From Streptomyces sp. T39 (GTDB lineage Bacteria > Actinomycetota > Actinomycetes > Streptomycetales > Streptomycetaceae): a stretch of DNA of 33,607 bases. The position numbers and the translations under genes were made by a program. The stretch covers positions 1,059,024-1,092,630 of the forward strand of contig NZ_RDBP01000012.1 in assembly GCF_008042045.1 (NCBI RefSeq), given 5' to 3'. Below the pieces are notes generated by a model. That model ran no database searches. It was not told the DNA's origin and worked only from the letters and a program-made list of their open reading frames with translations. Shown one piece after another: positions 17,011-26,402 of the stretch (positions are counted from its first letter, which is position 1; the number at the start of each line of letters is the position of its first letter).

Positions 17011-17211
17011 TCAGCGGCGGCGGACGCCCGCCTCCGGCCCGTACTCGCCGAGGACGGTCACCGAGAACACCGTCTCGGCGAAGACCTTGACCGCGCGCAG
17101 GGCGTTGCCGACGCGGTGACGGGGGTGGGTGACGGTTCCGGTGGCCGTGGCACCGCGGCGCGGGGCGCCGCCGTGGGCCGGGGTGCCTGGGGTGAAGGTC
17201 GCTGTGCTCAT
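17011..17211 (-). CDS. Small hypothetical protein
   Basis: A 66-residue protein, MSTATFTPGTPAHGG at the start and VLGEYGPEAGVRRR at the end. The first 35 residues are Gly/Pro/Thr-rich and probably disordered. The rest (RVGNALRAVKVFAETVFSVT) could form one amphipathic or membrane-associated helix. ATG 17211 has a ggag only two bases upstream, with an aaaaggg about 13 bases further away, so the ribosome site is not ideal; an in-frame ATG at 17247 is less likely. I do not recognise the family. Codon use is consistent with coding, and the interval is otherwise free of genes. It is transcribed away from the helR-like gene. Confidence 0.55.
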   Translation of the reverse strand: MSTATFTPGTPAHGGAPRRGATATGTVTHPRHRVGNALRAVKVFAETVFSVTVLGEYGPEAGVRRR

Positions 17212-17439
17212 GTCTCCATGGTGTCCCTTTTCACCCGTACGGAGCATCGGCCCCTGGGCCGAACCGCACCCGGCGCCGCGTACGACTCGGGACAGACGCC
17301 GTCCCCATCAAGGAGGAGACGCGACCCCGAGTCCCCCGGAGGTCCGCGCCGGACGCCGGGGACGTCGGCCGCCACCGGGGGCCACGCAGGCGCGGTGCGG
17401 GGCGGGGGAAATCCGTTCGCCCCGCCCCTGCGCGGTGAC

Positions 17440-17473
17440 TACAATCGCGAGCTTGCCCCGGCTTCGGCCGGGG
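17440..17473 (+). promoter_or_regulatory. Promoter and leader hairpin of helR-like gene
   Basis: A good -10 (tacaat) is at 17440-17445; the -35 is weak (ttcgcc 17416-17421, 18-base spacer). About 4 bases after the expected transcription start comes a perfect hairpin (ccccggc-ttcg-gccgggg, 17456-17473) followed by ttt. A terminator-like stem at the very 5' end of the transcript suggests control through RNA polymerase pausing or attenuation, which is inference. The untranslated leader is about 117 bases. Confidence 0.45.
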
Positions 17474-17568
17474 TTTCCCCGCCTCCCGCCGAGGAGCGCC
17501 GCCGCCCGGACGGAAACCGGCCGGCTCGCCATGTCGTGATCACGAAGCACCCAGCCCGGAGGCAACCC

Positions 17569-19653
17569 GTGCCCGCGCACGTTCCCGCACCCTCGACGCC
17601 GGCCCCGGCCGCGCCCCCCTCCACCCCGCAGCCCGACGGCGGTCCGCTCGGCCGTGAACGCGCGCACCTGGCGGCGTCCCGTGCGGCGCTGCGCGCGATG
17701 CGCGAGGACGTCCAGTCGCTCGACATCAGGGACGTCACCGCCAACTGGGTCAACGCCGCGGTGCTGGAGGCGCAGATCGGGGAGCGGGTCAAGGCGCTGG
17801 CCGACCTCGCCCACACACCGCTGTTCTTCGGCCGCCTCGACTACCTCCACTCCTCCCAGGAGGGGCAGAGCTTCTACATCGGCCGCCGGCACGTCCACGA
17901 CGCCGAGGGCGACCCGATGGTCGTCGACTGGCGCGCGCCCGTCTCGCAGCCGTTCTACCGGGCCTCGCGCAAGGACCCCCAGGACGTGGGCCTGCGCAGA
18001 CGCTTCGGCTACACCGGCGGGGAGCTCACCGCGTACGAGGACGAGCACCTGACCGACCCCTCCGAGACCGAGCGGACCTCGAAGCTCCTCCAGGCGGAGA
18101 TCGAGCGGCCGCGCGTGGGTCCGATGCGGGACATCGTGGCGACGATCCAGCCCGAGCAGGACGAGATCGTCCGAAGCGGCCTGTCCGGCTCGGTCTGCGT
18201 CCAGGGCGGCCCGGGCACCGGCAAGACGGCCGTGGGCCTGCACCGGGTGGCGTACCTGCTCTATGCGCACCGGGAGCGGCTCGCCCGCACGGGCACGCTG
18301 GTCATCGGGCCGAACCGGTCCTTCCTGCACTACATCGAGCAGGTCCTGCCCGCGCTCGGCGAGCTGGAGGTGAAGCAGGCGACCGTCGACGACCTGGTCG
18401 CCCATGTCGAGGTGCGCGGCGCCGACGAGGCCCGTGCGGCGGTCGTGAAGGGCGACGCCCGCATGGCGCTGGTGCTGCGCCGGGCCGTCCGTTCGCACGT
18501 GACGCTGCCGACGGAGCCGGTCGTGGTCGTCCGCGGGTCGCGGCGCTGGCGGATCCCGGCGTACGAACTGGAGGAGATCGTCCGCGAGTTGCTCGACCGC
18601 GACATCCGCTACGGCGCCGCGCGTGACGCGCTGCCGCAGCGGATCGCGCACGCCGTGCTGGTGCGGATGGAGCAGTCCGGCGAGGCGCCCGACGACCGCG
18701 TCCAGGACGCGGTCGCCCGCAACGCGGCGGTCAAGGCGGCCGTGAAGGCGATCTGGCCGCCCGTCGACCCGGCCAAGCTGGTGCTGCGGCTGCTGTCGGA
18801 CGCCGGCTTCCTCGCGGAGCACGCGGAGGGCGTGCTGGACGCGGTGGAGCAGGCCGCGATCCTGATGGACAGGCCGCCGCGCAGCGTGAAGTCGGCGAAG
18901 TGGTCCGCGGCGGACGCGGTGCTGATCGACGAGGCGACCGACCTGGTCCAGCGCACGCACTCACTGGGCCATGTCGTCCTCGACGAGGCCCAGGACCTGT
19001 CGCCGATGCAGTACCGCGCGGTGGGGCGCCGGTGCTCCACCGGGTCGGCGACGGTCCTCGGCGACCTGGCGCAGGGCACGACCCCGTGGGCGACGGGATC
19101 GTGGGCCCAGGCGCTCGCGCATCTGGGGAAGCCGGAGGCGGTGGTCGAGGAGCTGACGGCCGGCTTCCGCGTCCCCCGCGAGGTGATCGCGTACGCCTCC
19201 CGCCTGCTCCCGCACATGTCCCCCGGCCTGGCGCCGGTCTCCTCGGTGCGCGACAACCCGGGCTCGCTGACGGTCGAGGCGGTCGGCGACGACGCCGGCC
19301 TGGACGCGGCGGTGATCGCCGCGTGCGCGGACTCGCTGCGCCGGGAGGGCTCGATCGGCCTGATCGCGGCGGACGCCCGGATTCCCGCGCTGTCAGAGGC
19401 GCTCGCCGTCGCGGGCATGGCGTACCTCTCCCCCGGCGAGGAGACGACGGCCGAGTCCCGCCTGACGCTGGTGCCCGCGTCCCTGGCGAAGGGCCTGGAA
19501 TACGACTACGTGGTCCTCGACGAGCCGTCCGCGATCGTCGCGGGCGAACCGGACGAACGCACCGGCCTCCGCCGTCTGTACGTCGCCCTGACCAGGGCCG
19601 TCTCCGGCCTCACCGTCCTCCACTCGACGCCGCTCCCGCGCCAGCTGGCCTAG
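17569..19653 (+). CDS. helR: HelD/HelR-family RNA polymerase-associated ATPase
   Basis: A 694-residue superfamily 1 (UvrD-like) ATPase of the HelD type. After a Pro-rich tail comes a helical N-terminal arm (LGRERAHLAASRAALRAM...) ending in the signature FYIGRRHVHD...VVDWRAPVSQPFYRAS. Walker A is GGPGTGKTAVGLHR near 214, motif II is LDEAQDLSP near 470, and the C-terminal motif is YVALTRAVSG near 670. Family members bind RNA polymerase and recycle it from DNA; HelR of Streptomyces venezuelae displaces rifamycins from the enzyme. I cannot separate HelD from HelR function by eye, and I did not find a clear 19-bp rifamycin-associated element upstream. GTG 17569 has a ggagg six bases upstream. Its segment 19329-19479 is duplicated in inverted form after the stop. 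Confidence 0.8.
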   Translation: MPAHVPAPSTPAPAAPPSTPQPDGGPLGRERAHLAASRAALRAMREDVQSLDIRDVTANWVNAAVLEAQIGERVKALADLAHTPLFFGRLDYLHSSQEGQSFYIGRRHVHDAEGDPMVVDWRAPVSQPFYRASRKDPQDVGLRRRFGYTGGELTAYEDEHLTDPSETERTSKLLQAEIERPRVGPMRDIVATIQPEQDEIVRSGLSGSVCVQGGPGTGKTAVGLHRVAYLLYAHRERLARTGTLVIGPNRSFLHYIEQVLPALGELEVKQATVDDLVAHVEVRGADEARAAVVKGDARMALVLRRAVRSHVTLPTEPVVVVRGSRRWRIPAYELEEIVRELLDRDIRYGAARDALPQRIAHAVLVRMEQSGEAPDDRVQDAVARNAAVKAAVKAIWPPVDPAKLVLRLLSDAGFLAEHAEGVLDAVEQAAILMDRPPRSVKSAKWSAADAVLIDEATDLVQRTHSLGHVVLDEAQDLSPMQYRAVGRRCSTGSATVLGDLAQGTTPWATGSWAQALAHLGKPEAVVEELTAGFRVPREVIAYASRLLPHMSPGLAPVSSVRDNPGSLTVEAVGDDAGLDAAVIAACADSLRREGSIGLIAADARIPALSEALAVAGMAYLSPGEETTAESRLTLVPASLAKGLEYDYVVLDEPSAIVAGEPDERTGLRRLYVALTRAVSGLTVLHSTPLPRQLA
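19329..19479. repeat. Left arm of fold-back inverted repeat B
   Basis: 151 bp inside the helR-like gene. Its reverse complement is at 19689-19839, identical at all 151 positions. The 209-base loop contains the last 58 codons of the gene and its terminator. Confidence 0.95.
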
Positions 19654-19665
19654 GGCGGCCCAGGG

Positions 19666-19684
19666 CGCGGACGGCTCGTCCGCG
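19666..19684 (+). terminator. Hairpin terminator of helR-like gene
   Basis: cgcggacg-gct-cgtccgcg, an 8-bp stem with a 3-base loop, 12 bases after the stop codon. Confidence 0.5.
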
Positions 19685-19688
19685 GGGT

Positions 19689-19839
19689 CGCGGGCACCAG
19701 CGTCAGGCGGGACTCGGCCGTCGTCTCCTCGCCGGGGGAGAGGTACGCCATGCCCGCGACGGCGAGCGCCTCTGACAGCGCGGGAATCCGGGCGTCCGCC
19801 GCGATCAGGCCGATCGAGCCCTCCCGGCGCAGCGAGTCC
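19689..19839. repeat. Right arm of fold-back inverted repeat B
   Basis: Exact reverse complement of 19329-19479. It lies 35 bases beyond the helR-like stop and ends abruptly at 19839, where unrelated sequence leads to the next regulator. It carries no start or complete reading frame. Confidence 0.95.
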
Positions 19840-19886
19840 CCTCCCACCCTGTCCGTTGACATGCTCGCGGACGTTCCGCGACCGAC

Positions 19887-19916
19887 TTGCCACGCAGCGT
19901 CATCACGCTCTACCGT
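19887..19916 (+). promoter_or_regulatory. Promoter of the zinc-ribbon regulator
   Basis: ttgcca (19887-19892), an 18-base spacer and taccgt (19911-19916). It would start transcription near 19923, giving a leader of about 70 bases. Confidence 0.45.
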
Positions 19917-19931
19917 TCCGATAAACGAACA

Positions 19932-19964
19932 GCCCCCGCCGGTGCGCCAACACCGGACGAGGGC
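19932..19964 (+). ncRNA. Structured leader RNA of the regulator gene
   Basis: Nested inverted repeats: an inner stem ccggtg/caccgg (19939-19944 with 19951-19956, loop cgccaa) inside an outer gccc/gggc pairing (19932-19935 with 19961-19964). It ends 29 bases before ATG 19994. I believe similar gccccc...ggtg...caccgg...gagggc elements precede related Streptomyces regulator genes. It could be a cis-regulatory RNA or a protein-binding site; the function is unknown. Confidence 0.4.
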
Positions 19965-19993
19965 CTGACCATCGAGATCGAATCGAGCGATCC

Positions 19994-20851
19994 ATGGCTG
20001 AGAGCCACTGTAGTGATGCCCCGCACCCCCTCGCCAATCCCGGCTACGGCAAGCGCTCCGTGTCCGCGGAAGGCCCCCTCGCGGGCGACGACTTCGCACA
20101 TCTGACGCCCCGCGAGGCCGCCGTCGCCGCCTACGTCGACCGGCTTCCCGACACCAGCGACATCTCCATCAAGACGCTCGCCAAGCACACCCCGTACGGG
20201 CAGACGGCGATCACCACCGTCCTGCGGGCGCTCGTCCGCGCCGGGCATCTGCGGCACGGGCTGGAGTCGGTGGTCGCGCCGGACGGCACCTCGCGGTGGG
20301 TCACCCGCACCTGGTGGTCCCGCACGGCCCGCGACGACTCCTGGTGGGCGGCGTACGCCGCGGGCGACCTGCCCGCCGAGCGCGCCGAGGAGCGTCGCCG
20401 CCCGACCCGCTCCCGGGCGTACATCCTGCTCGCCGCCCTCGGGCGCGAGCACCCCGTGATGTCGCTGTCCCACGCCGACTGCACGGCCCTCGCCCCGCTC
20501 GTCGAGGAGTGGTTCGCCCGTGAGGCGAGCGAACGCCAGGTGCTGTGCGCCCTCACCACCGGGCTGCCGAGCCCCGTCCACCACCCGGCCGCCCTCGCCC
20601 GCCGCCGCCTCACCGACAAGCTGCCGCCCGCTCCGCCGCCGAAGCCCCGCCCGGTCCGCGTCATCGAATGCGCCGAGTGCGGGCGTCCGCCCCGGGCGGG
20701 GGCGCTGACCGGCGGCAAGTGCGCCTCCTGCCGGGGCGTGCCCACCGGGGCACCGCCCACGCTCCCGGCCGCCCGCGTTCGCGCCCTCGCCGCGGCCTGC
20801 CGCACCCCGGCACGAACACCGGAGCAATCCCCGGAGGGAACACCCGCATGA
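19994..20851 (+). CDS. Winged-helix regulator with C-terminal zinc ribbon
   Basis: A 285-residue protein. Residues about 35-90 (LTPREAAVAAYVDRLPDTSD...LVRAGHLRHG) form a MarR-like winged helix, including the recognition segment YGQTAITTVLRALVRAG. Next is a conserved WVTRTWWSRTARDDSWWAAY motif, then a second helical region (RSRAYILLAALGREHP...LAPLVEEWFAREASERQ). A Pro-rich linker leads to a CAECG...CASCRG zinc ribbon near 232-250. This is a multi-copy family in Streptomyces, annotated as MarR or helix-turn-helix proteins without known targets. A tail of a second member lies at 189-341. ATG 19994 lacks a strong ribosome site. The stop overlaps an ATG (atga), suggesting a coupled partner gene that is missing after the junction near 20.86 kb. 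Confidence 0.72.
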   Translation: MAESHCSDAPHPLANPGYGKRSVSAEGPLAGDDFAHLTPREAAVAAYVDRLPDTSDISIKTLAKHTPYGQTAITTVLRALVRAGHLRHGLESVVAPDGTSRWVTRTWWSRTARDDSWWAAYAAGDLPAERAEERRRPTRSRAYILLAALGREHPVMSLSHADCTALAPLVEEWFAREASERQVLCALTTGLPSPVHHPAALARRRLTDKLPPAPPPKPRPVRVIECAECGRPPRAGALTGGKCASCRGVPTGAPPTLPAARVRALAAACRTPARTPEQSPEGTPA

Positions 20852-21106
20852 GCCTTCCGCCACGACCAGCATCACGTCCGGCGACCCGCCCGAGCCGGTG
20901 CCGGAGACCGTCTCCTGGAAGACCAGCACCAGCAGACCGGCCAGGACGACGAAGGCGGTGAACGCACCGAAGAACCGGAGCGCGGACCGGAGCACCGGAC
21001 ACAGCCGTGCACGCATCTCGGCGCGCCCGGCCGGGGTGGCCCTCCGGAACAGCAGCGCCATCACCACCGGGGCCGTGAGCAGCAGCAGCCATGGGGTGGC
21101 GATCAG
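20852..21106 (-). pseudogene. Membrane protein fragment, 3' end lost
   Basis: The minus frame reads ATPWLLLLTAPVVMALLFRR, then a basic amphipathic segment (AGRAEMRARLCPVLRSAL) and a second membrane helix (FFGAFTAFVVLAGLLVLVF), then GSGGSPDVMLVV. After that the frame runs on without a stop through the antisense of the regulator. The real C-terminus is therefore missing, and a junction is likely at about 20850-20866. The start would overlap the peptidase stop (CTG 21106, ctga), an unusual initiation codon where GTG would be expected. It was probably the second gene of an operon with the peptidase. I do not recognise the family. Confidence 0.45.
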
Positions 21107-22626
21107 GCGCCCTGCTCCCCGCAGTACACGTCCCCCGCCGGACGCTCCCCGGTCAGCAGGAAGCGCGTCACCTGCGCGTCGCCGCAGGCGTTGCCGTTGT
21201 CGACGTAGGCGGCGTGCCCGACCGAGTCCACCACGACCATCCTGGCCCGGTCCCCGAAGGCCGCGCGCAGCTTCAGGGCGCCCGCCAGCGGGGTGGCCAC
21301 GTCGCGCGCGTTCTGGATCATCAGCACGTTGGACGGGCCCTGCGGGGTGATGCGGGTCGTGGGCTCGGAGGGGCCGAGGTCCCAGAAGGCGCACGGCATG
21401 ACGTTGACCGGCATACCGGCCGTGAGCGGATGACGGGCGCGGCTGTCGGCGACGTCCTTCTCGTAGACCTCCTGCCCGTCGCCCGACCAGGCGTCCACGT
21501 CGTTGCAGATGGTGGCCAGGGAGGCGGCGACGGTGTTCTGCATCGCCTCGTCCGGCAGGGTGACGGCGGCGGGCAGCGGCCCGCCGTCCCGCGCGGCGGC
21601 GATCAGGCGGGCCACGACCGGGAAGCGCTTCTCGCTGTACAGGCTGTCGAGCAGGGCCTGCCGCAGGACGTTGCCGTTCAGCTCCTCGGGGTTGGCGCCC
21701 CGCCAGGGGATGGGCTCCCGGTCGAGGCGGGCGGCGAGCGCGAGGAACATCGGCCGGACCTCGTCCGCGTGCTCGGCGAGACGGTCGGGGTTGGCCGGGT
21801 CGGCCGCCCATGCGGCGAAGTCGGGGAAGGAGTCCTCGACGCCGACGGCGTAGTTCGCGAGCCAGCCGCGGGCGACCCGCTTCGGGTCGGGGTCGTCGTT
21901 GCTGTCGAGGACCCAGCGGTCGGTGCGGTGCGGGAACATCTGCGCGTAGACGGCCCCCGCGTACGTGCCGTAGGAGACGCCCCAGGCGGACAGCTTCCGC
22001 TCTCCCAGCGCCTGGCGGATGCGGTCGATGTCCCGGGCCTCGTTGCGGGTGCTCATGGTGCGCAGCATCTCGGTGTCGCCGGCCTCGCAGGTGTCGGCGA
22101 GGCGGCGGGCGGTGGCCATGGCGGCGTCGATCGAGCCGTCGGCGGCGGGCCAGGGACGCAGGCGTTCCATCGCCAAATCCTCGTGCGGGAGTTCGCAGGA
22201 GACGGGGGCCGAGCGGCCGACGCCGCGCGGGTCGAAGCTGACGACGTCGTAGGCGTCGCGCACCGACTGCGGGAGCTGCCGCCCGCGCCGGGAGGGCTCG
22301 TGCAGGCCGGGGTTGCCGGGGCCGCCGGGGATGATCAGCAGGGTGCCGCGGCGGGCTGCGGGCTTCTCGCTCGCGATGCGGGAGACGGCGAGGTCGAGCC
22401 GGGGGCCGGACGGGTCGGCGTGATCGAGCGGCACGGAGACGGTGCCGCACTCCTGGCGCGGGTCGAGCCCGCTCATCCCGGTGCAGGGGCCCCACTGGAT
22501 CGCGGTGGCACCGGCGGGGGCCGCCGTGGCGTCCGCGGGCGGCAGCGCGACGAGCGCCGTGGCGAGCGCGGGCAGCGTGAGGGCGACGGTGACGGCGGGG
22601 CGGCGGAAGGTGCGTGTGAAAGTCAT
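21103..22626 (-). CDS. Secreted TAP-type alpha/beta-hydrolase peptidase
   Basis: A 507-residue secreted serine peptidase of the tripeptidyl-aminopeptidase (Tap/SlpD) family, which removes short peptides from the N-termini of proteins outside the cell. A Sec signal peptide (FTRTFRRPAVTVALTLPALA, then ATAAPA) covers the first 35 or so residues. The oxyanion region is IIPGGPGNPG near 98-107. The nucleophile is Ser218 in WGVSYGTYAG, the acid is probably the Asp in NARDVATP, and the base is the His in DSVGHAAYVD near the C-terminus. Paired cysteines (CTGM...QEC; CNDV...PCAFWD) suit an exported protein. ATG 22626 has gggagg eight bases upstream. A membrane-protein gene overlaps its stop by four bases. 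Confidence 0.86.
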   Translation of the reverse strand: MTFTRTFRRPAVTVALTLPALATALVALPPADATAAPAGATAIQWGPCTGMSGLDPRQECGTVSVPLDHADPSGPRLDLAVSRIASEKPAARRGTLLIIPGGPGNPGLHEPSRRGRQLPQSVRDAYDVVSFDPRGVGRSAPVSCELPHEDLAMERLRPWPAADGSIDAAMATARRLADTCEAGDTEMLRTMSTRNEARDIDRIRQALGERKLSAWGVSYGTYAGAVYAQMFPHRTDRWVLDSNDDPDPKRVARGWLANYAVGVEDSFPDFAAWAADPANPDRLAEHADEVRPMFLALAARLDREPIPWRGANPEELNGNVLRQALLDSLYSEKRFPVVARLIAAARDGGPLPAAVTLPDEAMQNTVAASLATICNDVDAWSGDGQEVYEKDVADSRARHPLTAGMPVNVMPCAFWDLGPSEPTTRITPQGPSNVLMIQNARDVATPLAGALKLRAAFGDRARMVVVDSVGHAAYVDNGNACGDAQVTRFLLTGERPAGDVYCGEQGA

Positions 22627-22734
22627 GGCATGAGCCTCCCGCGCCCCGCCGCCGCCTCCCACGGGGCCAACCGGCCTCTTCCCAGGGGGGTTTGCCCCAG
22701 GGCAGGAGACCGGCGGCCCGGTGGACGGGCCCGG

Positions 22735-22761
22735 GCCACGGCCGGGACGGCCGGCCGTGGC
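22735..22761 (-). terminator. Terminator after the peptidoglycan-binding gene
   Basis: Perfect 11-bp stem gccacggccgg/ccggccgtggc with a 5-base loop, just past the stop of the minus-strand gene ending at 22768. Confidence 0.65.
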
Positions 22762-22767
22762 GGGGGG

Positions 22768-23277
22768 TCAGAACGGCGGGTTGTAGCAGTCGATGAATTC
22801 CACGCTCCCGTCGGAGGGGTCGCGCCAGTAGTCCGGCCACCACATCGCGGCACGGGTCGCCGGCCCGTAGACGCCGTCGGCGCTCACGCCGAGGCGGTTG
22901 GCCTGGAGCCACCGGACGGCCTCCACCGTGCCGGTGCCGTAGACGCCGTCCGCCCCGCCGCTGTCGCGGATCCGCTCGGCGGCGGGAGTGCTGCCGTAGC
23001 AGCGCAGAATGGCCCGCTGCAAGGCAGTCACCGCGTTCGAACTGCCCGTCTGCCACTGCATGTAGCAGCTCAGACCGTTGCCGGTGCGGGCGGGCACCAC
23101 GTAGTAGTTGTTGACGGCCACCCCGTCGGTGCGCTGCACCGTCGTGTTGCACGGGCCGTAGGCGGCGTGGGCCGGTGTGGTCATCATCGGGCTTGCCGTC
23201 AGGCCGGCGCCGAGGAGGAGCGCGGCGGCCCCCAGCACGCCGAACCGCGTGCGGCGTCTGGTCATTGCTCGTTGCAC
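22768..23277 (-). CDS. Secreted peptidoglycan-binding domain protein
   Basis: A 169-residue exported protein. The signal peptide runs from MTRRRTRFGVLGAAALL to a likely cleavage after PAHA (about residue 39). The mature part has a peptidoglycan-binding repeat (VTALQRAILRCYGS...GGADGVYGTGTVEAVRWLQA...GVYGPATRAAMW). It has four cysteines (GPCN, LSCY, LRCY, IDCY), enough for two disulfides. No catalytic domain is present, so it is probably a wall-associated binding protein or inhibitor; the precise role is unknown. I chose GTG 23277 because ggaaggg lies seven bases upstream; ATG 23265 would be 19 bases away. The start codon sits inside a 15-base palindrome. It is divergent from the AraC gene. 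Confidence 0.8.
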   Translation of the reverse strand: MQRAMTRRRTRFGVLGAAALLLGAGLTASPMMTTPAHAAYGPCNTTVQRTDGVAVNNYYVVPARTGNGLSCYMQWQTGSSNAVTALQRAILRCYGSTPAAERIRDSGGADGVYGTGTVEAVRWLQANRLGVSADGVYGPATRAAMWWPDYWRDPSDGSVEFIDCYNPPF

Positions 23278-23285
23278 GGTGCAAC
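23271..23285. promoter_or_regulatory. Palindrome over a start codon
   Basis: gttgcac-g-gtgcaac is a perfect 7-1-7 palindrome. It includes the GTG start of the peptidoglycan-binding gene and nearly reaches its ribosome site. It could be a repressor operator or an RNA hairpin that hides the start. Confidence 0.4.
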
Positions 23286-23521
23286 CCTTCCGGTCGGTGA
23301 CGTCGTCTCAGCGACTGTCTCGGCCATGGACCTTAGGGTCGTCGTGGACGCCGGGCTGTGTCATCCGTGCAGGGGTCCTGGTCGGTGGCGCACACCTTCG
23401 GGGAGGGCGCGAACGCGGCAGGGACCCCGGCAGCCGTTGCGTGTCGAGGGGGACGTGTGGGGGAACGGGCCGAGGGGTCGCCGGGCCGGGGTCATGACCG
23501 CCGCGGACGGAGGGCCGCCTC

Positions 23522-24484
23522 ATGAGTCCGGTCCTGGACACCGCCTTCGTGCCGCCGGGGGACCGCGAGGAAGTGGTCCGGCACGCGGTGTGGGAATCGG
23601 TGGTGGCGGTCGACATCGACCACGGCCCGCCGGCCGAGGACATGTCCGTCCGCATCGGGCTCGGCGCCGTCGGCCCCCTGCGGATCTGTTCGGCGCGGGC
23701 GACCGCGGTCACCATCCACCGCACGGCACGGCAGGCCCGCGGGGACGACGAGGAGCCGGCCGTCTTCCTGGGGCTCCAGGTGTCCGGCACCAGCCTGGTC
23801 GCGCAGAACGGCCGCGAATGCGTCCTGCGGCCGGGCGAATGCGCCGTCTACGAGTCGATCGCTCCCTACACGCTGCTCTTCGACGAGGGAGTGGACCACC
23901 ACTTCCTGCGCTTCCCCCGCTCGGCGCTCGCGCTCCCCGACCGGCTGCTGCGGGACACCGGCGCACTCGCCCTGGGCCCCGGCGACCCCGTCGCACGCCT
24001 CGCCTTCGACTACTTCTCCCGGCTGGCCGCCGACGACGCCCTGCACCAGGGCGCCCGTGCCGACGCCGTCGTGGAGCCGAGCATCGAGCTTCTGCGTGCC
24101 GTCCTGACGTCCCGGCACGGCGACGCGACCCGGGCCAGGGGGCCGCTGGAGGCGACTCTCGGCCTGCGGATCACCCGGTACATCCGCGAGCACCTGGCCG
24201 ACCCCGACCTGTCGGCGGCCACGATCGCCGCCGCGCACGACATCTCCGTACGGCACCTCTACGCCGTGCTGTCCCGCTCCGGCATCAGCCTCGGCGACCA
24301 CGTCCGCGCCCGGCGCCTGGCCGAGTGCCGACGCGAACTGGCCGGCCCGCACGGCCGCCTGCGCACCATCGCCGCGACCGGCCGCCGCTGGGGCTTCGTG
24401 GACGCGACCCACTTCAGCAAGGTGTTCAAGCGCGCGTACGGCATGTCCCCCCGCACCTGGCGCGACCTGCACCACCCCCGCTGA
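23522..24484 (+). CDS. AraC family transcriptional regulator
   Basis: A 320-residue activator-type regulator. Residues about 40-190 form a cupin-like sensor domain of the AraC_binding_2 kind (HRTARQARGDDEEPAVFLGL...CVLRPGECAVYESIAPYTLL). The C-terminal 100 residues carry two helix-turn-helices: IREHLADPDLSAATIAAAHD then ISVRHLYAVLS, and the signature WGFVDATHFSKVFKRAYGMS. The ligand and targets are unknown. It is divergent from the peptidoglycan-binding gene with 244 bases between starts, so that gene is a possible target. ATG 23522 follows ggagggccgcctc. It converges on groEL2 with a shared terminator. Confidence 0.88.
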   Translation: MSPVLDTAFVPPGDREEVVRHAVWESVVAVDIDHGPPAEDMSVRIGLGAVGPLRICSARATAVTIHRTARQARGDDEEPAVFLGLQVSGTSLVAQNGRECVLRPGECAVYESIAPYTLLFDEGVDHHFLRFPRSALALPDRLLRDTGALALGPGDPVARLAFDYFSRLAADDALHQGARADAVVEPSIELLRAVLTSRHGDATRARGPLEATLGLRITRYIREHLADPDLSAATIAAAHDISVRHLYAVLSRSGISLGDHVRARRLAECRRELAGPHGRLRTIAATGRRWGFVDATHFSKVFKRAYGMSPRTWRDLHHPR

Positions 24485-24520
24485 GCCGGGAGCCGGGCCC
24501 CGCCGCTCCGCGGAAACGCC

Positions 24521-24558
24521 CGAGGGCGGCACCCCCTGGGAGTGGGGTGCCGCCCTCG
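24521..24558. terminator. Bidirectional terminator between AraC gene and groEL2
   Basis: Perfect 15-bp stem cgagggcggcacccc/ggggtgccgccctcg with an 8-base loop (24536-24543). It lies between two convergent genes and serves both. Confidence 0.85.
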
Positions 24559-24589
24559 GTACCGAAGGACGTGTCCGATCCGCGGAGGA

Positions 24590-26320
<1,731 letters not shown>

Positions 26321-26340
26321 TCACCGGCACGATCCAAGTT

Positions 26341-26367
26341 CTGTCACTCTCACTGGGAGAGTGCTAA
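26341..26367 (-). promoter_or_regulatory. CIRCE operator 1 of groEL2
   Basis: ctgtcactc-N9-gagtgctaa against the HrcA consensus ttagcactc-N9-gagtgctaa. The right half is perfect and the left half matches at 6 of 9 positions. Confidence 0.85.
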
Positions 26368-26373
26368 CGCCAA

Positions 26374-26402
26374 TGATTAGCACTCGACCCCCGAGAGTGC
26401 AA
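26374..26402 (-). promoter_or_regulatory. groEL2 promoter
   Basis: On the minus strand ttgcac (26402-26397), a 17-base spacer and taatca (26379-26374). The whole promoter overlaps CIRCE operator 2, as expected for repression by HrcA. Confidence 0.55.

Noticed and set aside
16739..17119. A Cys-containing 18-residue repeat protein on plus over the 54-bp array
   Set aside because: No ribosome site or leaderless promoter, overlaps an opposing small gene, and the same array is equally open on minus.
20848..20964. A 38-codon gene overlapping the regulator stop
   Set aside because: It is Arg/Pro low-complexity, antisense to the clear membrane helices, and ends at random.
26359..26385. A third CIRCE formed by the two inner half-sites
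   Set aside because: The half-sites are in reversed order relative to the consensus; this is a by-product of the tandem arrangement.
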